Counted from the first letter of the stretch, positions 35,244-44,470 are shown. The stretch: 64,000 nt of DNA from Sphaerospermopsis kisseleviana NIES-73 (GCF_002368075.1 NZ_AP018314.1:5249162-5313161), one strand, 5' to 3'. Notes: generated by a model not told the origin, from the sequence alone. Made by a program: numbers and translations.

Positions 35244-36506
35244 ATGTTAGAAGAAAATGTAAAATCATTAAATAAAAATAACAAAGTATCTGCTTTTTTG
35301 ATTGGGGAAAGCGTGTCTTTTTTCGGCTCTTGGATGACACAAATTACCTTGGTATGGCTGGTTTATCAATTGACAGATTCAGCCATGTTAGTTGGTATAG
35401 CTGGATTTAGCAATCAAGCTATGGGTTTAGTGATTACACCATTGGTAGGAGTATTATTAGATAGATGGAATTTAAGGTATGTTCTATTAACTACCCAGAT
35501 AGTATCTATTTTCCTATCTTCACTATTAACCTTTTTAACTTTTAGTAATCAGATTAATTTTACATATATTATTATTATTGGTATTCTTCAAGGCACAGTA
35601 AAAGCTTTTGATTTACCAGCACGTCAAGTAACTCTTCCTAGATTACTAGAAAATAGAAGTGATACTTATACTGTGATGGCTGTGCATTCATTTTTAATGA
35701 ATACAGCTAAATTTGTTAGTCCGATGATTGGGGGTTTGATACTTGTTAGAAATGCAGCAGGTTTATGTTTTTTAGTAGATGCTATTAGTTATTTGCCTTT
35801 TATATTAGTTATCTTCACTATGCAGATAAAAACAAATATCAATATTTCATCCATATCAAAACCTCCAAAAATCTGGTATAACTTGAAAGAAGGATTTATT
35901 TTTGTTTATAATTTTGTGCCTATTAAAGCTATTTTAATATTGCAAATGATAGTTTGCTTTATGGCAATGACTCATGTAAATCTTATACCGATATTTGCTA
36001 AAGAAGTGCTGAAAGGAAATGCAGGAACAATGGGTTTTTTGATGACTTCTACAGCTTTTGGTTCTATTTTTTCTGGTATTTATCTAATGCAGCGCAAGCA
36101 AGTCATAGGACTAGAAAAAGTTATGGCAATTTCTACTTTAGTGCTGGGAGTATCCTTAATATTATTTTCTCGCTCAACACAGCTAGAAGTTTGTTTAGTA
36201 TTGATCTTTATTGTGGGATTAACTAACACACTAACTTTAGCTTCAATTAGTAATTTTATGCAAGTAATTTTAGTGGAAGAAGATAAAAGAGGACGAGTAA
36301 CTAGTATATTTATGACTACTTTTTTGGGAATATTGCCTCTTGGTAATTTATTTTTCGGAGGATTAGCAAATTATATTGGTGTTGCTAATGCTTTATTATT
36401 TAGCGGTGTTTGTTGTATTTTTGTAACTTATTCTTTTGCCACAAAAATATCGACTATCAGAAAAGTGGTAAACCCAATATATGAAGAAATGGGCTTACTT
36501 TTTTAA
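35244..36506 (+). CDS. MFS transporter (MFS_3 group)
   Basis: A 420-residue protein with about 12 membrane segments and motif A-like GVLLDRWNLRYVLL after segment 2. It resembles EntS-type exporters and differs clearly from the MFS protein at 19.5 kb. The first hydrophobic segment begins with IGESVSFFGSWMTQITLVWL, common in this group. It may export a product of the sulfur pathway or an unrelated compound. The base composition is slightly more AT-rich than the neighbours. Confidence 0.85.
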   Translation: MLEENVKSLNKNNKVSAFLIGESVSFFGSWMTQITLVWLVYQLTDSAMLVGIAGFSNQAMGLVITPLVGVLLDRWNLRYVLLTTQIVSIFLSSLLTFLTFSNQINFTYIIIIGILQGTVKAFDLPARQVTLPRLLENRSDTYTVMAVHSFLMNTAKFVSPMIGGLILVRNAAGLCFLVDAISYLPFILVIFTMQIKTNINISSISKPPKIWYNLKEGFIFVYNFVPIKAILILQMIVCFMAMTHVNLIPIFAKEVLKGNAGTMGFLMTSTAFGSIFSGIYLMQRKQVIGLEKVMAISTLVLGVSLILFSRSTQLEVCLVLIFIVGLTNTLTLASISNFMQVILVEEDKRGRVTSIFMTTFLGILPLGNLFFGGLANYIGVANALLFSGVCCIFVTYSFATKISTIRKVVNPIYEEMGLLF

Positions 36507-36841
36507 TGATTATTTATAAACATATAGATAAAATAAGATCCCCGACTTCTGACATCAATTGATGATTGGTTAACACAATAAATCAAATGATTCAGGATCT
36601 GGGTATAAATTAATGTTATAAATAAATACTTGCAATTATTTAAACCTCAGCGATTAAACCTCAGCGATTAGTCGAATGCTTAAACCAAATTCAAATTTTT
36701 AGAGAAAAATGTATTAGAAAATACTTGATTTTAGGATTTATTCATGCAATATTAATATCTGCAACTACTTAATTACGGTAGACATACAGTAGTTTTTCTA
36801 AAATTTTATTCAACTTCAAATACACTCTGAATATTTCATCT
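36507..36841. other. intergenic region upstream of SsuA
   Basis: 335 bp without a gene. A direct repeat (TAAACCTCAGCGATTA, two copies) lies at about 36643-36670. CTGCAACTACTTAATTACGG at 36759-36778, followed by TAG, is a degenerate relative of the dyad motif, 60 bp before the SsuA gene. Confidence 0.45.
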
Positions 36842-37873
36842 ATGAAAACACAATTTTTAGCACAACGTCCTATAGTTTTAACACGGTTGTTATTGGGATT
36901 GTTTTTTCTATCTATACCCATAACAAGTAGTTTATTGGAAACAAGCCAAGCTCAGACAAAACCTGGATTTACTTCTAAAGTAATCAACTTAGCTTATCAA
37001 ACTTCTGGTGATATTGTCAAAATCAGAAAAGTTGTTGAACCACGTTTTCAAGCCTTAGGTGTAAAGGTGAATTGGGTGGGACCATTTCCAGCCGGTCCAC
37101 AATTAATAGAAGCAATGAATGCAGGTAAAGTTGATATCGGTACTGTGGGAGAAACACCCCCAATATTTTCCCAAGCGGCAGGTGTCACAGAAGTCATTTA
37201 TATTGCTGGGCGTGTACCCAGTAGAGGACTAGGACAAGGTATTATAGTCAGAGCCGATTCTCCGATTAAGAAATTAGCGGATATTAAGGGTAAGAAAGTT
37301 GCCTTTCAACGTGGATCAAACGCCCATTATTTATTAGCTAAAGCTTTAAAAGAAGTGGGTTTAAAGATTAGTGATGTTCAAGTTGTGGGATTAACTCCAT
37401 CTGAAGCCCGTGATGCTTTCATTCAAAATAAAGTTGAAGTTTGGGTAGGTGGTGATCCCTTTTTAGCTCTTGTAGAGAAAACTATTCCTATTCGTAATTT
37501 GAGAAATGCATCAGGGATTAATACTCTCGGCGGATTTTATATCGGTAGACGGGAATTTGTTACTAAAAATCCCGAATTAACAAAAGTATTTTTAGAAGAA
37601 GCAGACAAGGTAGGAGAATGGGCTGATAAAAACCCTAAGGAAGTCGCCAAAGCTTTTGCACCGGAATTGAAAATAGATGTATCAGTTTTAGAAGTTGTAG
37701 CACGGCGACGTACATATCGGTTAAGAAAACTCACACCTGCTATTATTTCTGAACAACAGCGAGTGGCAGATTTCTATTTTGAAGAAAAAGTTATTCCCCG
37801 CAAGATAAATGTTAAGGATGCAACTTTACCTGCTCAATTAGCTGAAGCTATTACACCTAAACGACTGAAGTAG
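36842..37873 (+). CDS. SsuA-type sulfonate-binding protein
   Basis: 343 residues with a Sec signal peptide (RLLLGLFFLSIPITSSLL, cut near SQAQT) and no lipobox cysteine, so it is probably a soluble periplasmic protein. SsuA marks are VINLAYQTSGDIVKI, GPFPAGPQLIEAMNAG, KVDIGTVGETPPIFSQAAGV and IKGKKVAFQRGSNAHYLLAK. It is strongly similar along its whole length to the protein at 59167-60210, so the two are recent paralogues. No other transporter genes are next to it. Confidence 0.87.
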   Translation: MKTQFLAQRPIVLTRLLLGLFFLSIPITSSLLETSQAQTKPGFTSKVINLAYQTSGDIVKIRKVVEPRFQALGVKVNWVGPFPAGPQLIEAMNAGKVDIGTVGETPPIFSQAAGVTEVIYIAGRVPSRGLGQGIIVRADSPIKKLADIKGKKVAFQRGSNAHYLLAKALKEVGLKISDVQVVGLTPSEARDAFIQNKVEVWVGGDPFLALVEKTIPIRNLRNASGINTLGGFYIGRREFVTKNPELTKVFLEEADKVGEWADKNPKEVAKAFAPELKIDVSVLEVVARRRTYRLRKLTPAIISEQQRVADFYFEEKVIPRKINVKDATLPAQLAEAITPKRLK

Positions 37874-38289
37874 ACTCATTAGACTTAGTAGTTACAATTA
37901 TCGTAGGGACAATTCATAAATTGTCCTTACAAAGGTCAGGGGAAACGTATATTTAATTTCTGCTGGATATATCTAATGATATAGATAACAATATGGACAA
38001 AACTCAGTTCAAACTTGTAATTTTTGATTGGGATGGAGTGTTAGTAGATAGCGCACCAATTATACAAAGATAGTTTTTAATGATATGCGGCAGCTTTCTC
38101 AACTGCTGTAGCTATTGGGCAGTACCTAAGTTATTTTACTTATTGTTAATTTTCTGTTAAAGTAAAAACCAACTACTTTAAACCTATCAACTTACTGGAG
38201 TTATATTTGCTGCAATCATCAATAGGTAATCTTTTCTCCTGTGGGTAATAGGTGCAAAACTCCGTTCCATCTTTCAGAGGAATCAATCC
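37874..38289. other. intergenic region with a gene relic
   Basis: 416 bp without an intact gene. A dispersed repeat (GACAATTCATAAATTGTCC, a hairpin) lies near 37910-37928. The HAD relic at 37993-38073 is listed separately. Confidence 0.5.
37993..38073 (+). pseudogene. HAD hydrolase N-terminal relic
   Basis: A 26-codon frame reads MDKTQFKLVIFDWDGVLVDS followed by APIIQR and TAG. This is the motif-I region (IFDWDGVLVDS) of a HAD phosphatase, truncated after it. No continuation was found downstream. Confidence 0.6.
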
Positions 38290-38820
38290 ATGAGTGTAAT
38301 GTTTTTGGCTGCCGATGATTGGATACATATAGGTTTTAGACTAATACTGGCACTTTTAGTCGGTTGCATAATTGGATTGAATCGCCAGAAAGGTGGTAGA
38401 GCAGCAGGGATGAGGACATTTATGCTGGTGACTATGGGAGCAGCATTATTTGTGATGATTCCTTTGCAAGCTGAAGGTGAAAGTTCGTTTGCTGCGACTA
38501 ATGCTCTGAGTCGTACTATTCAAGGTGTAACTACTGGTATAGGCTTTCTTGGTGCAGGATTAATTTTGCAAGAATCTCCCAGAAAATCTGAAGTGCCAAA
38601 AGTACGGGGTTTGACTACAGCGGCCTGTGTTTGGACAGCGGCAGGATTAGGAGCAGCTATTGGTTGTGGTTTGTGGCAAATGGGATTGTTGGGAGGATTT
38701 TTGACTTTAATTACTTTGAGTGGTATGAAGCGACTTAATCGTTTTTTTAGATTTTTAATTGGTCAAAATAATCAACCAATTGCTTCACAGCTAAATGCTC
38801 CTGCTGATGATGATGATTAA
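38290..38820 (+). CDS. MgtC/SapB family membrane protein
   Basis: 176 residues with four hydrophobic segments in the MgtC pattern: LALLVGCIIGLNRQ, GMRTFMLVTMGAALF, TTGIGFLGAGLIL and VRGLTTAACVWTAAGLGAAI. MgtC proteins help cells cope with low magnesium, acid or altered phosphate and ATP levels and are inner-membrane proteins. The C-terminus ends in an acidic run (DDDD). The ATG follows GAGGAA by eight bases. No clear operon link. Confidence 0.87.
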   Translation: MSVMFLAADDWIHIGFRLILALLVGCIIGLNRQKGGRAAGMRTFMLVTMGAALFVMIPLQAEGESSFAATNALSRTIQGVTTGIGFLGAGLILQESPRKSEVPKVRGLTTAACVWTAAGLGAAIGCGLWQMGLLGGFLTLITLSGMKRLNRFFRFLIGQNNQPIASQLNAPADDDD

Positions 38821-39011
38821 CAGTAAATAATGACAGCACTTTTGGAGTAAATGAGGTACGTCAATTTTAGAAGATAGTTTTAAAACTTGAAGTTCAATAG
38901 GCTAATGTACTTCATAATCTCCAATCTGCTGTAAAAAAAATATTTCTCTAATTAGGGGTTGCTGAAAAATCCTTTCCGTGAATTTTCTCTGCTAAAATAT
39001 TCAACAATTTT

Positions 39012-40217
39012 TTATTTGATATAGCCTAAAGCCATAGCACCATAACCAATTAAACTACTACCTAAAACTAGCCAAGCAGCATTAATGCGGTAACGAGTAA
39101 TCAAAACTGTGGAGATGAGTGCGATCGCTATCCCCAAAATATCTACATAGGGTGGTTTTGCTATTTTTAAAGTAGCTATTCCCAGTTGCAAGGTAGCTAC
39201 TACCATCAGTGCTACAGCACTGGCATTCACAGCATCTAAAAATGATCTTATCCAAGCAGAACTGCGTAAACGGGGAATAATCGGATTTAAGGCAGCAACA
39301 AAGAGAAAAGATGGTAGAAAAATACCAATGGTAGCTACTATCGCACCAGGTATACCAGCTAAGACATAGCCGATAAAAGTGGCAGTAGACAGCACTGGAC
39401 CAGGGGTAAATTGACCAATAGCGATCGCATCTAGTAGCTGCTGTTGTGTTAACCAGCCATATTCTTGAACTAATCCCCCCTGCAAAAATGCAATTAGCAC
39501 ATAGCCACCACCAAACAAAACACTACCAACTTTCAGAAAAAACCAACCTAATTGCCATAAAGGAATAGATGTACCTGCCACAGTGCTAATTGTAGATGTT
39601 GTCTGTAAAGTTGCCCCTGTAGTTAAGACAGCAATCAATAAGTTAGGTTTATTTCCTGGTGGTTTGTCTTGATTTCTAGGATGTAACCAAATCATACCTA
39701 GTAATCCTCCAAACAATAAGGCAATTACTTCATTCACTTGCCGAATTAATACCAATAATCCTACAGCTATAGCAATAATCAGTAATTGACGGTTTTTAAC
39801 CGCTTTTTTTGCTAAACCCCAAAGGGAATTTACAATAACCGCTAAAACAGCAGGTTTGATACCATAAAGTAAAGGTGAAATTTGAGGTAAACTACCATAA
39901 TTAACATAAATCCAGGCAAATATCCCTGTTATTAAAACCGCAGGTAATATAAAACAAACACCTGAGACAATTAACCCTGGCCATCCTGCATAAATATATC
40001 CGACATGAATTGCCATTTCAGTGGAATTGGGACCAGGAATCAAATTAGTTGCACCTAGTAAATCCAGAAAATGGTCTTGTGTCAACCACCGACGACGCTT
40101 CACTACTTCATCTTCAATCATGGCAATATGGGCAACTGGTCCACCAAAGCCAATAACACCCAATTTAAAAAATAGTGTAGCTATTTCACCCAACCGACTA
40201 AATAAGTTATACTGCAT
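39012..40217 (-). CDS. chromate transporter, ChrA family
   Basis: 401 residues with two homologous CHR halves, each with FGG and PGP motifs: FGGPVAHIAMIEDEVV, NLIPGPNSTEMAIHVGY in half one and FGGGYVLIAFLQGGLV, IGQFTPGPVLSTATFIGY in half two. ChrA proteins move chromate or sulfate-like oxyanions across the membrane. In a sulfur gene cluster a sulfate/sulfite/oxyanion export role is plausible but not shown. Encoded leftward; about 11 membrane segments. Confidence 0.87.
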   Translation of the reverse strand: MQYNLFSRLGEIATLFFKLGVIGFGGPVAHIAMIEDEVVKRRRWLTQDHFLDLLGATNLIPGPNSTEMAIHVGYIYAGWPGLIVSGVCFILPAVLITGIFAWIYVNYGSLPQISPLLYGIKPAVLAVIVNSLWGLAKKAVKNRQLLIIAIAVGLLVLIRQVNEVIALLFGGLLGMIWLHPRNQDKPPGNKPNLLIAVLTTGATLQTTSTISTVAGTSIPLWQLGWFFLKVGSVLFGGGYVLIAFLQGGLVQEYGWLTQQQLLDAIAIGQFTPGPVLSTATFIGYVLAGIPGAIVATIGIFLPSFLFVAALNPIIPRLRSSAWIRSFLDAVNASAVALMVVATLQLGIATLKIAKPPYVDILGIAIALISTVLITRYRINAAWLVLGSSLIGYGAMALGYIK

Positions 40218-40293
40218 AGCCTGCGTAATCTACGTTAAAAATGTAAAAGCAAACTTACGTTTATCCCTACTTATTTTATATTTATTATTATTT

Positions 40294-40589
40294 AATAACC
40301 AGCAGTTTTATCTACCACATTGCGTAAAGACTTACCTTGACAATAGCGGTTGAAATTGTCAAGAAATAGGGCAAGTGTTCTCTCTTTGACTCTAGGAGAA
40401 TTTCCAGAACAATGGGGTGTAATAAACACATTTGGCAATGTCCACAAAGGACCTTCTGCTGGTAATGGTTCTGTAAATACAGTGTCTAAAGCTGCCCCAG
40501 AAATCCACCTGAGTAAGTGCTGATTCATCAACAATTGCCCCTCGCGCAATATTAATTAAAAATGTAGTGGCTGCATTAATAACACCCAA
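40294..40589 (-). pseudogene. D-2-hydroxyacid dehydrogenase, C-terminal relic
   Basis: In one frame bases 40589 to about 40520 read TFLINIARGAIVDESALTQV, and after a frameshift 40549-40294 read GAALDTVFTEPLPAEGPLWT, LPNVFITPHCSGNSPRVKER and on to NVVDKTAGY. It is nearly identical to the C-terminus of the intact dehydrogenase at 43325-44272. A deletion of about 20 bp (the CCTTCCTGTAAAGCCTGTAT region of the intact copy) broke the frame. The N-terminal two thirds are absent. Confidence 0.85.
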
Positions 40590-40592
40590 TTC

Positions 40593-40617
40593 AAGTGACT
40601 TAACTATTATACCGTAA
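40593..40617 (+). promoter_or_regulatory. 25-bp dyad motif, site 5
   Basis: AAGTGA - CTTAACTATT - ATACCG TAA. A degenerate copy, the first of three ahead of the TPR gene. Confidence 0.4.
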
Positions 40618-40705
40618 TTTTGTATTTATTTAGATTAAACCCAATCGACAGCATTCATTCATCGAGGTAGTTCTCGGAAATAAAGCTTTGCAAAGATATA
40701 TTCTC

Positions 40706-40730
40706 CGGTAACTTTATCAACTTACCGTAG
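40706..40730 (+). promoter_or_regulatory. 25-bp dyad motif, site 6
   Basis: CGGTAA - CTTTATCAAC - TTACCG TAG. This copy has a perfect 6-bp inverted repeat and is the best single example of the motif. Confidence 0.75.
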
Positions 40731-40780
40731 TTTTTGCTTGCGGTTTGGGAGAGGTTGTGGCATAATCTAGCTGTTAAGTA

Positions 40781-40805
40781 CAGTATTCCGACCGAGTTAC
40801 CGTAG
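40781..40805 (+). promoter_or_regulatory. 25-bp dyad motif, site 7
   Basis: CAGTAT - TCCGACCGAG - TTACCG TAG, 38 bp upstream of the TPR gene and 75 bp (start to start) after site 6, about seven helical turns. Confidence 0.7.
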
Positions 40806-40843
40806 TTAAAAATTTACTTTATAAATCTTGCTGCAAGGAATTT

Positions 40844-42097
40844 ATGATGCTTAAAGATGGACAAGGGCTGTTAGTGACAACAGATTCAGCCGAAGCGATC
40901 GCTGCTATTAACCGTTTTATTGATCAATCCCTTGCTTATGGTAAAGATGCAAAAACAGCGATTTTAGAAGCAGTTGACGCTGATCCAAATTGTGCTTTAG
41001 CTAATGCTTATGCAGCCGCTTATCATCTGAGTCAAGAAAGTACAAAAGATTGGCAACAGGCACAACCATATTTGCAAGTCGCACAAAGAAATTTAGGCAA
41101 AATTACTGCCAGAGAACAGTTATACGTAGAAGCAATTTTAGCTTGGGCAAATCAAGAGATTGATGTAGCAATAGCCCTTCATGAAGAGATTACCAATCAA
41201 TTTCCCACTGATTTAATTTCCGTGCAGCAGGGGCAATATCACTATTTTTATACAGGTAATAAAGAAAAATTACTAGAAATTGCCCAAAAAGTTTTACCTA
41301 ACAATCCCCAACAAGATTATCTATATGGGATGGTGGCTTTTGGCTTAGAACAATGTCACCAATTACCAGCAGCAGAAAAAATGGCACTTGAGGCGATAGC
41401 GTTAAATATATATGATCCTTGGGCGCATCATGCTATTGCTCATGTAATGGAAACCCAAGGAAGAACCCAGGAGGGAATAATTTGGATGGAGAATTTTGCA
41501 TACACCTGGGACAACTGTAACTCTATGCTTTATACCCACAACTGGTGGCATATAGCACTGTATTATTGGCAATTAGAAAACTACGAAAAGGTTCTGAAAA
41601 TCTACGATGAGCATATTTGGCAACGTGCTAACAAACAATCTCCCAAAGACCAAGTAGGGGCAATTTCCATGTTATTACGGCTAGAATTACGTGGGGTAGA
41701 TGTAGGCAACCGTTGGCAAGATATCAGTCCTTATCTTTACAGTCGCATTGATGAACACGCATTACCATTCCAGGATTTGCATTATGTCTATGCCCTTACC
41801 AAAGCTGGACACAATAACTGGGTAAAAGAAATGCTTCAAAGTATGGAACATCACGCCTTGAGTATTAATCCCTTTCTCCGCAGGAGTTGGGTAAAGATAG
41901 CAATTCCCGCGGCTAAGGGCATGGTAGCTCATGCTCAAGGTGATTTCCAGACAACTGTTAACGAACTCAAATTTGTATTATCGCGGTTGCATGAGATTGG
42001 GGGAAGTCATGCACAGCGAGTATTATTTGCAGAAATTTATCAAGATGCTCTCTTGCGCGAACAAAAGCAGCATCGAATTTATCCTATTAGTGCTTAA
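40844..42097 (+). CDS. TPR protein of the TTC38 family
   Basis: 417 residues with TPR-like helical pairs. Signature stretches of the TTC38 family are DPWAHHAIAHVMETQGRTQE, GIIWMENFAYTWDNCNSMLY and THNWWHIALYYWQLENYEKV, with an unusual density of His and Trp. Homologues occur from bacteria to humans and have no biochemical function assigned. ATG 40844 has AAGGAA five bases upstream. Three dyad motifs precede it, so it is probably one of the most strongly controlled members of the regulon. The His-rich HAIAHV and HNWWH motifs could hold a metal or small ligand; that is speculation. Confidence 0.85.
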   Translation: MMLKDGQGLLVTTDSAEAIAAINRFIDQSLAYGKDAKTAILEAVDADPNCALANAYAAAYHLSQESTKDWQQAQPYLQVAQRNLGKITAREQLYVEAILAWANQEIDVAIALHEEITNQFPTDLISVQQGQYHYFYTGNKEKLLEIAQKVLPNNPQQDYLYGMVAFGLEQCHQLPAAEKMALEAIALNIYDPWAHHAIAHVMETQGRTQEGIIWMENFAYTWDNCNSMLYTHNWWHIALYYWQLENYEKVLKIYDEHIWQRANKQSPKDQVGAISMLLRLELRGVDVGNRWQDISPYLYSRIDEHALPFQDLHYVYALTKAGHNNWVKEMLQSMEHHALSINPFLRRSWVKIAIPAAKGMVAHAQGDFQTTVNELKFVLSRLHEIGGSHAQRVLFAEIYQDALLREQKQHRIYPISA

Positions 42098-42104
42098 AAT
42101 CTTA

Positions 42105-42198
42105 TGGGATGGGCATACTATGGCTAACGCCACGCCACGCTAACGGCAAGTGTTACAGTGAGCTTGTCGAACTGCTCAGTACAAGTCTTGCCCGTCCC
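42105..42198. repeat. GGGATGGGC inverted repeat
   Basis: GGGATGGGCA and TGCCCGTCCC bound about 95 bp that contain GCTAACGCCACGCCACGCTA. It looks like a small dispersed hairpin repeat, related to the GGGC hairpin at 10988-11008. Confidence 0.5.
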
Positions 42199-42202
42199 TA
42201 TA

Positions 42203-42979
42203 TTATTGGCACTGATTAAGTACCCGATAATTCTCTAACTTCACTGCATCAAAACGCTTAACACTAAATTGTTTCATAATTTCTTGCAACTGAGCATCTG
42301 GTTGGAGTAGAGCCAATTGCATTTGCTGAATCAAAGAGATACCTAAACGCCGCGCTGTTACCAATGGTGGCATAGGAGAGGGTCCGATTATTTGCACCAC
42401 ACGTAAATGGTGTGATAATTCAGGAAAATCCCGTAATTCTTGTTCTAATACAACACTATCAATGGCTGCACAATCAGCCAGTCCTTCAACTACCCAACGA
42501 ATAGAACGTTGATGAGAACCTGATTCTAAAGATTTTCCCCAGAAATTGGGTGAATATTTTTCTTGACTCAACCACCGCCAAAGTAAATGATAACCACTAT
42601 TAGAACCAGAGTCGTTATAGCAAAAAGTTTTCCCTGATAAATCAGCAAACTTCTGAATATTGCTATCAGTCTTAACAATCACATCTGCATAGTATATAGG
42701 ACAATCACCATATCGAGATGATTGCATCACAGGCGCAACTAATGTCTGTAATTGATTTGGTGCTATTTGACTATAACGAATTAGTGGTAATCCACAAATA
42801 AAAGCCAAGTCTATTTGGTCTTTAAATAATAGAGTGTCTTTTAAGGGGTCGTATTTACTTTGATGTAGTGCAATTTCTACTTGTAAAACACGACCTAAAT
42901 AAGCTGTAATCTCCTGATATAATCCAAAATAATTAGGAGCTAAATAAGATACAGCCTGTAATTTTGTAATCTTAGTCAT
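42203..42979 (-). CDS. PhnD-like substrate-binding protein, no signal peptide
   Basis: 258 residues with the fold of the phosphonate-binding group (PF12974 type): AVSYLAPNYFGLYQEITAYL, DLAFICGLPLIRYSQ, VIVKTDSNIQKFADLSGKTF and SGSNSGYHLLWRWL. Usually such proteins are exported and feed an ABC transporter. This one starts MTKITKLQAVSYL with no hydrophobic leader, so it may be cytosolic or carried by the small membrane protein encoded 8 bp upstream. Ligand not identifiable; phosphonate, phosphite or sulfonate-like anions are possible. The dyad motif stands upstream of the two-gene unit. Confidence 0.75.
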   Translation of the reverse strand: MTKITKLQAVSYLAPNYFGLYQEITAYLGRVLQVEIALHQSKYDPLKDTLLFKDQIDLAFICGLPLIRYSQIAPNQLQTLVAPVMQSSRYGDCPIYYADVIVKTDSNIQKFADLSGKTFCYNDSGSNSGYHLLWRWLSQEKYSPNFWGKSLESGSHQRSIRWVVEGLADCAAIDSVVLEQELRDFPELSHHLRVVQIIGPSPMPPLVTARRLGISLIQQMQLALLQPDAQLQEIMKQFSVKRFDAVKLENYRVLNQCQ

Positions 42980-42987
42980 TCTTTTTT

Positions 42988-43218
42988 TTAAACACTGCTA
43001 TTTTGGAACATTTTAATTAGCTTTTGCCTAGAGTAATGAATATATAAAAAACTGAGACTAGCAAAAGCAAGCAGCATGATTTTGAAAACTATTATATAAG
43101 GATAAATATACCACCATGTCCCCTTAAATAAGGATACTCCTAGTTCTGATACCTTCCCTAAAAAATGAGGATATGCTTTTTGATGGATCTGAATATTAAT
43201 GTCTTGGCCTAATGTCAT
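42988..43218 (-). CDS. small membrane protein of unknown function
   Basis: 76 residues from ATG 43218 with one hydrophobic segment (YIYPYIIVFKIMLLAFASLSFLYI region, about residues 37-60) and a basic C-terminus (HYSRQKLIKMF). It is followed 8 bp later by the PhnD-like gene, so they probably form a unit. I do not recognise the family. A start at 43257 would overlap the dyad motif and is less likely. Confidence 0.55.
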   Translation of the reverse strand: MTLGQDINIQIHQKAYPHFLGKVSELGVSLFKGTWWYIYPYIIVFKIMLLAFASLSFLYIHYSRQKLIKMFQNSSV

Positions 43219-43251
43219 GATAAATTCTCTTGTCAATAAAAAACTAAAGCA

Positions 43252-43276
43252 CAGCAACTCGATAGGCTTACCGTAG
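43252..43276 (+). promoter_or_regulatory. 25-bp dyad motif, site 8
   Basis: CAGCAA - CTCGATAGGC - TTACCG TAG, 33 bp upstream of the small membrane protein gene (leftward) and after the dehydrogenase stop. Confidence 0.65.
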
Positions 43277-43324
43277 ATTATATCAAAAAAAATCTGGTTT
43301 TCCTATTTTGACGAATAAAAATTC

Positions 43325-44272
43325 CTAATAACCAGCAGTTTTATCTACCACATTGCGTAAAGGCTTACCTTGACGATAGCGAGTGAAATTATCAAGAAAT
43401 AAAGCAAGCGTTCGCTCTTTAACTCTAGGAGAATTTCCAGAACAATGGGGTGTAATAAACACATTTGGCAATGTCCACAAAGGACTTTCTGCTGGTAATG
43501 GTTCTATAAATACTGTATCTAAAGCCGCCCCAGCAATCCAACCTTCCTGTAAAGCCTGTATAAGTGCTGATTCATCAACAATTGCCCCTCGTGCAATATT
43601 AATTAAATAGGAATCTGGGCGGAATAAACGCAGGGTTTCCACATCAATTATTCCCTTTGTTTCCGGCGTTAAAGGTGTAGCAATCACCACAAATTCTGCT
43701 TCTGGAAGTAGTTCTTTCCAATCATTAGCACCAACTACTTTATCAAAGTTTGGTAATGGTTTTGGATGACGAGAACTGCCAAAAATACGCATTCCAAAAG
43801 CTTTAGCACGAACCGCAATTTCTTGACCAATTCCACCTGCGCCGATAATTAATAAAGTTTTCTCGAATAATTCTTGAATTGGTAAACCTCTTTGCCAATC
43901 ATGCTCATTTTGTAGTTTATATAAACTTGGTAATCGTTTAGAATAAGCCAGTAGATAAGTAATCACAAATTCAGCAATAGGGATACCATGAACCCCTGCA
44001 CCATTAGTTAAAATTAAATCTCTTTCTAAATATTTTGGTGTCAAAATATGATTGACACCCGCATTTGGGGCATGATGCCAACGTAATGAAGGCGCTGCAT
44101 ATAATACTCGATGTAAAGTAGTTGGTTTGAGATAAAACCAACTAAAATAAACTTCTGCATCTGTGGCATCACCATCTATATTACCCTCACTATCTACACG
44201 CAATACAATAGTATTTTTAGGTAAATGCGGCTCAATCTCATGGGCAATTTCTACTGGTAAAATCAGTTTCAT
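43325..44272 (-). CDS. D-2-hydroxyacid dehydrogenase
   Basis: 315 residues. NAD-binding motif LIIGAGGIGQEIAVRAKAFG, followed by RIFGSSRHPK. Catalytic Arg in NIARGAIVDE, Glu in DTVFIEPLPAESPLW and His in FITPHCSG. It reduces 2-oxo acids or oxidises 2-hydroxy acids, as in glyoxylate/hydroxypyruvate reductases. A role in metabolising a 2-oxo acid left by desulfonation, or sulfolactate-type compounds, is possible. A truncated near-identical copy lies 3 kb upstream at 40294-40589. Confidence 0.87.
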   Translation of the reverse strand: MKLILPVEIAHEIEPHLPKNTIVLRVDSEGNIDGDATDAEVYFSWFYLKPTTLHRVLYAAPSLRWHHAPNAGVNHILTPKYLERDLILTNGAGVHGIPIAEFVITYLLAYSKRLPSLYKLQNEHDWQRGLPIQELFEKTLLIIGAGGIGQEIAVRAKAFGMRIFGSSRHPKPLPNFDKVVGANDWKELLPEAEFVVIATPLTPETKGIIDVETLRLFRPDSYLINIARGAIVDESALIQALQEGWIAGAALDTVFIEPLPAESPLWTLPNVFITPHCSGNSPRVKERTLALFLDNFTRYRQGKPLRNVVDKTAGY

Positions 44273-44470
44273 AGGGAGTCTCCCAAATGTGTAAATTTAT
44301 TTTTATCTAAGGTCAAAATGTTCTAAAGACTTGATATGATTGAACCGCAAAGGACACAAAGGACTCAAAGCTAAGAGAGTTTAAGAGATTTTTTAGTGTT
44401 GCTGCAATTATTTTTTCAAAATTGGGATGCTCCCGTTTCATAATTGATAACTTCGATTATTTTTGATATT

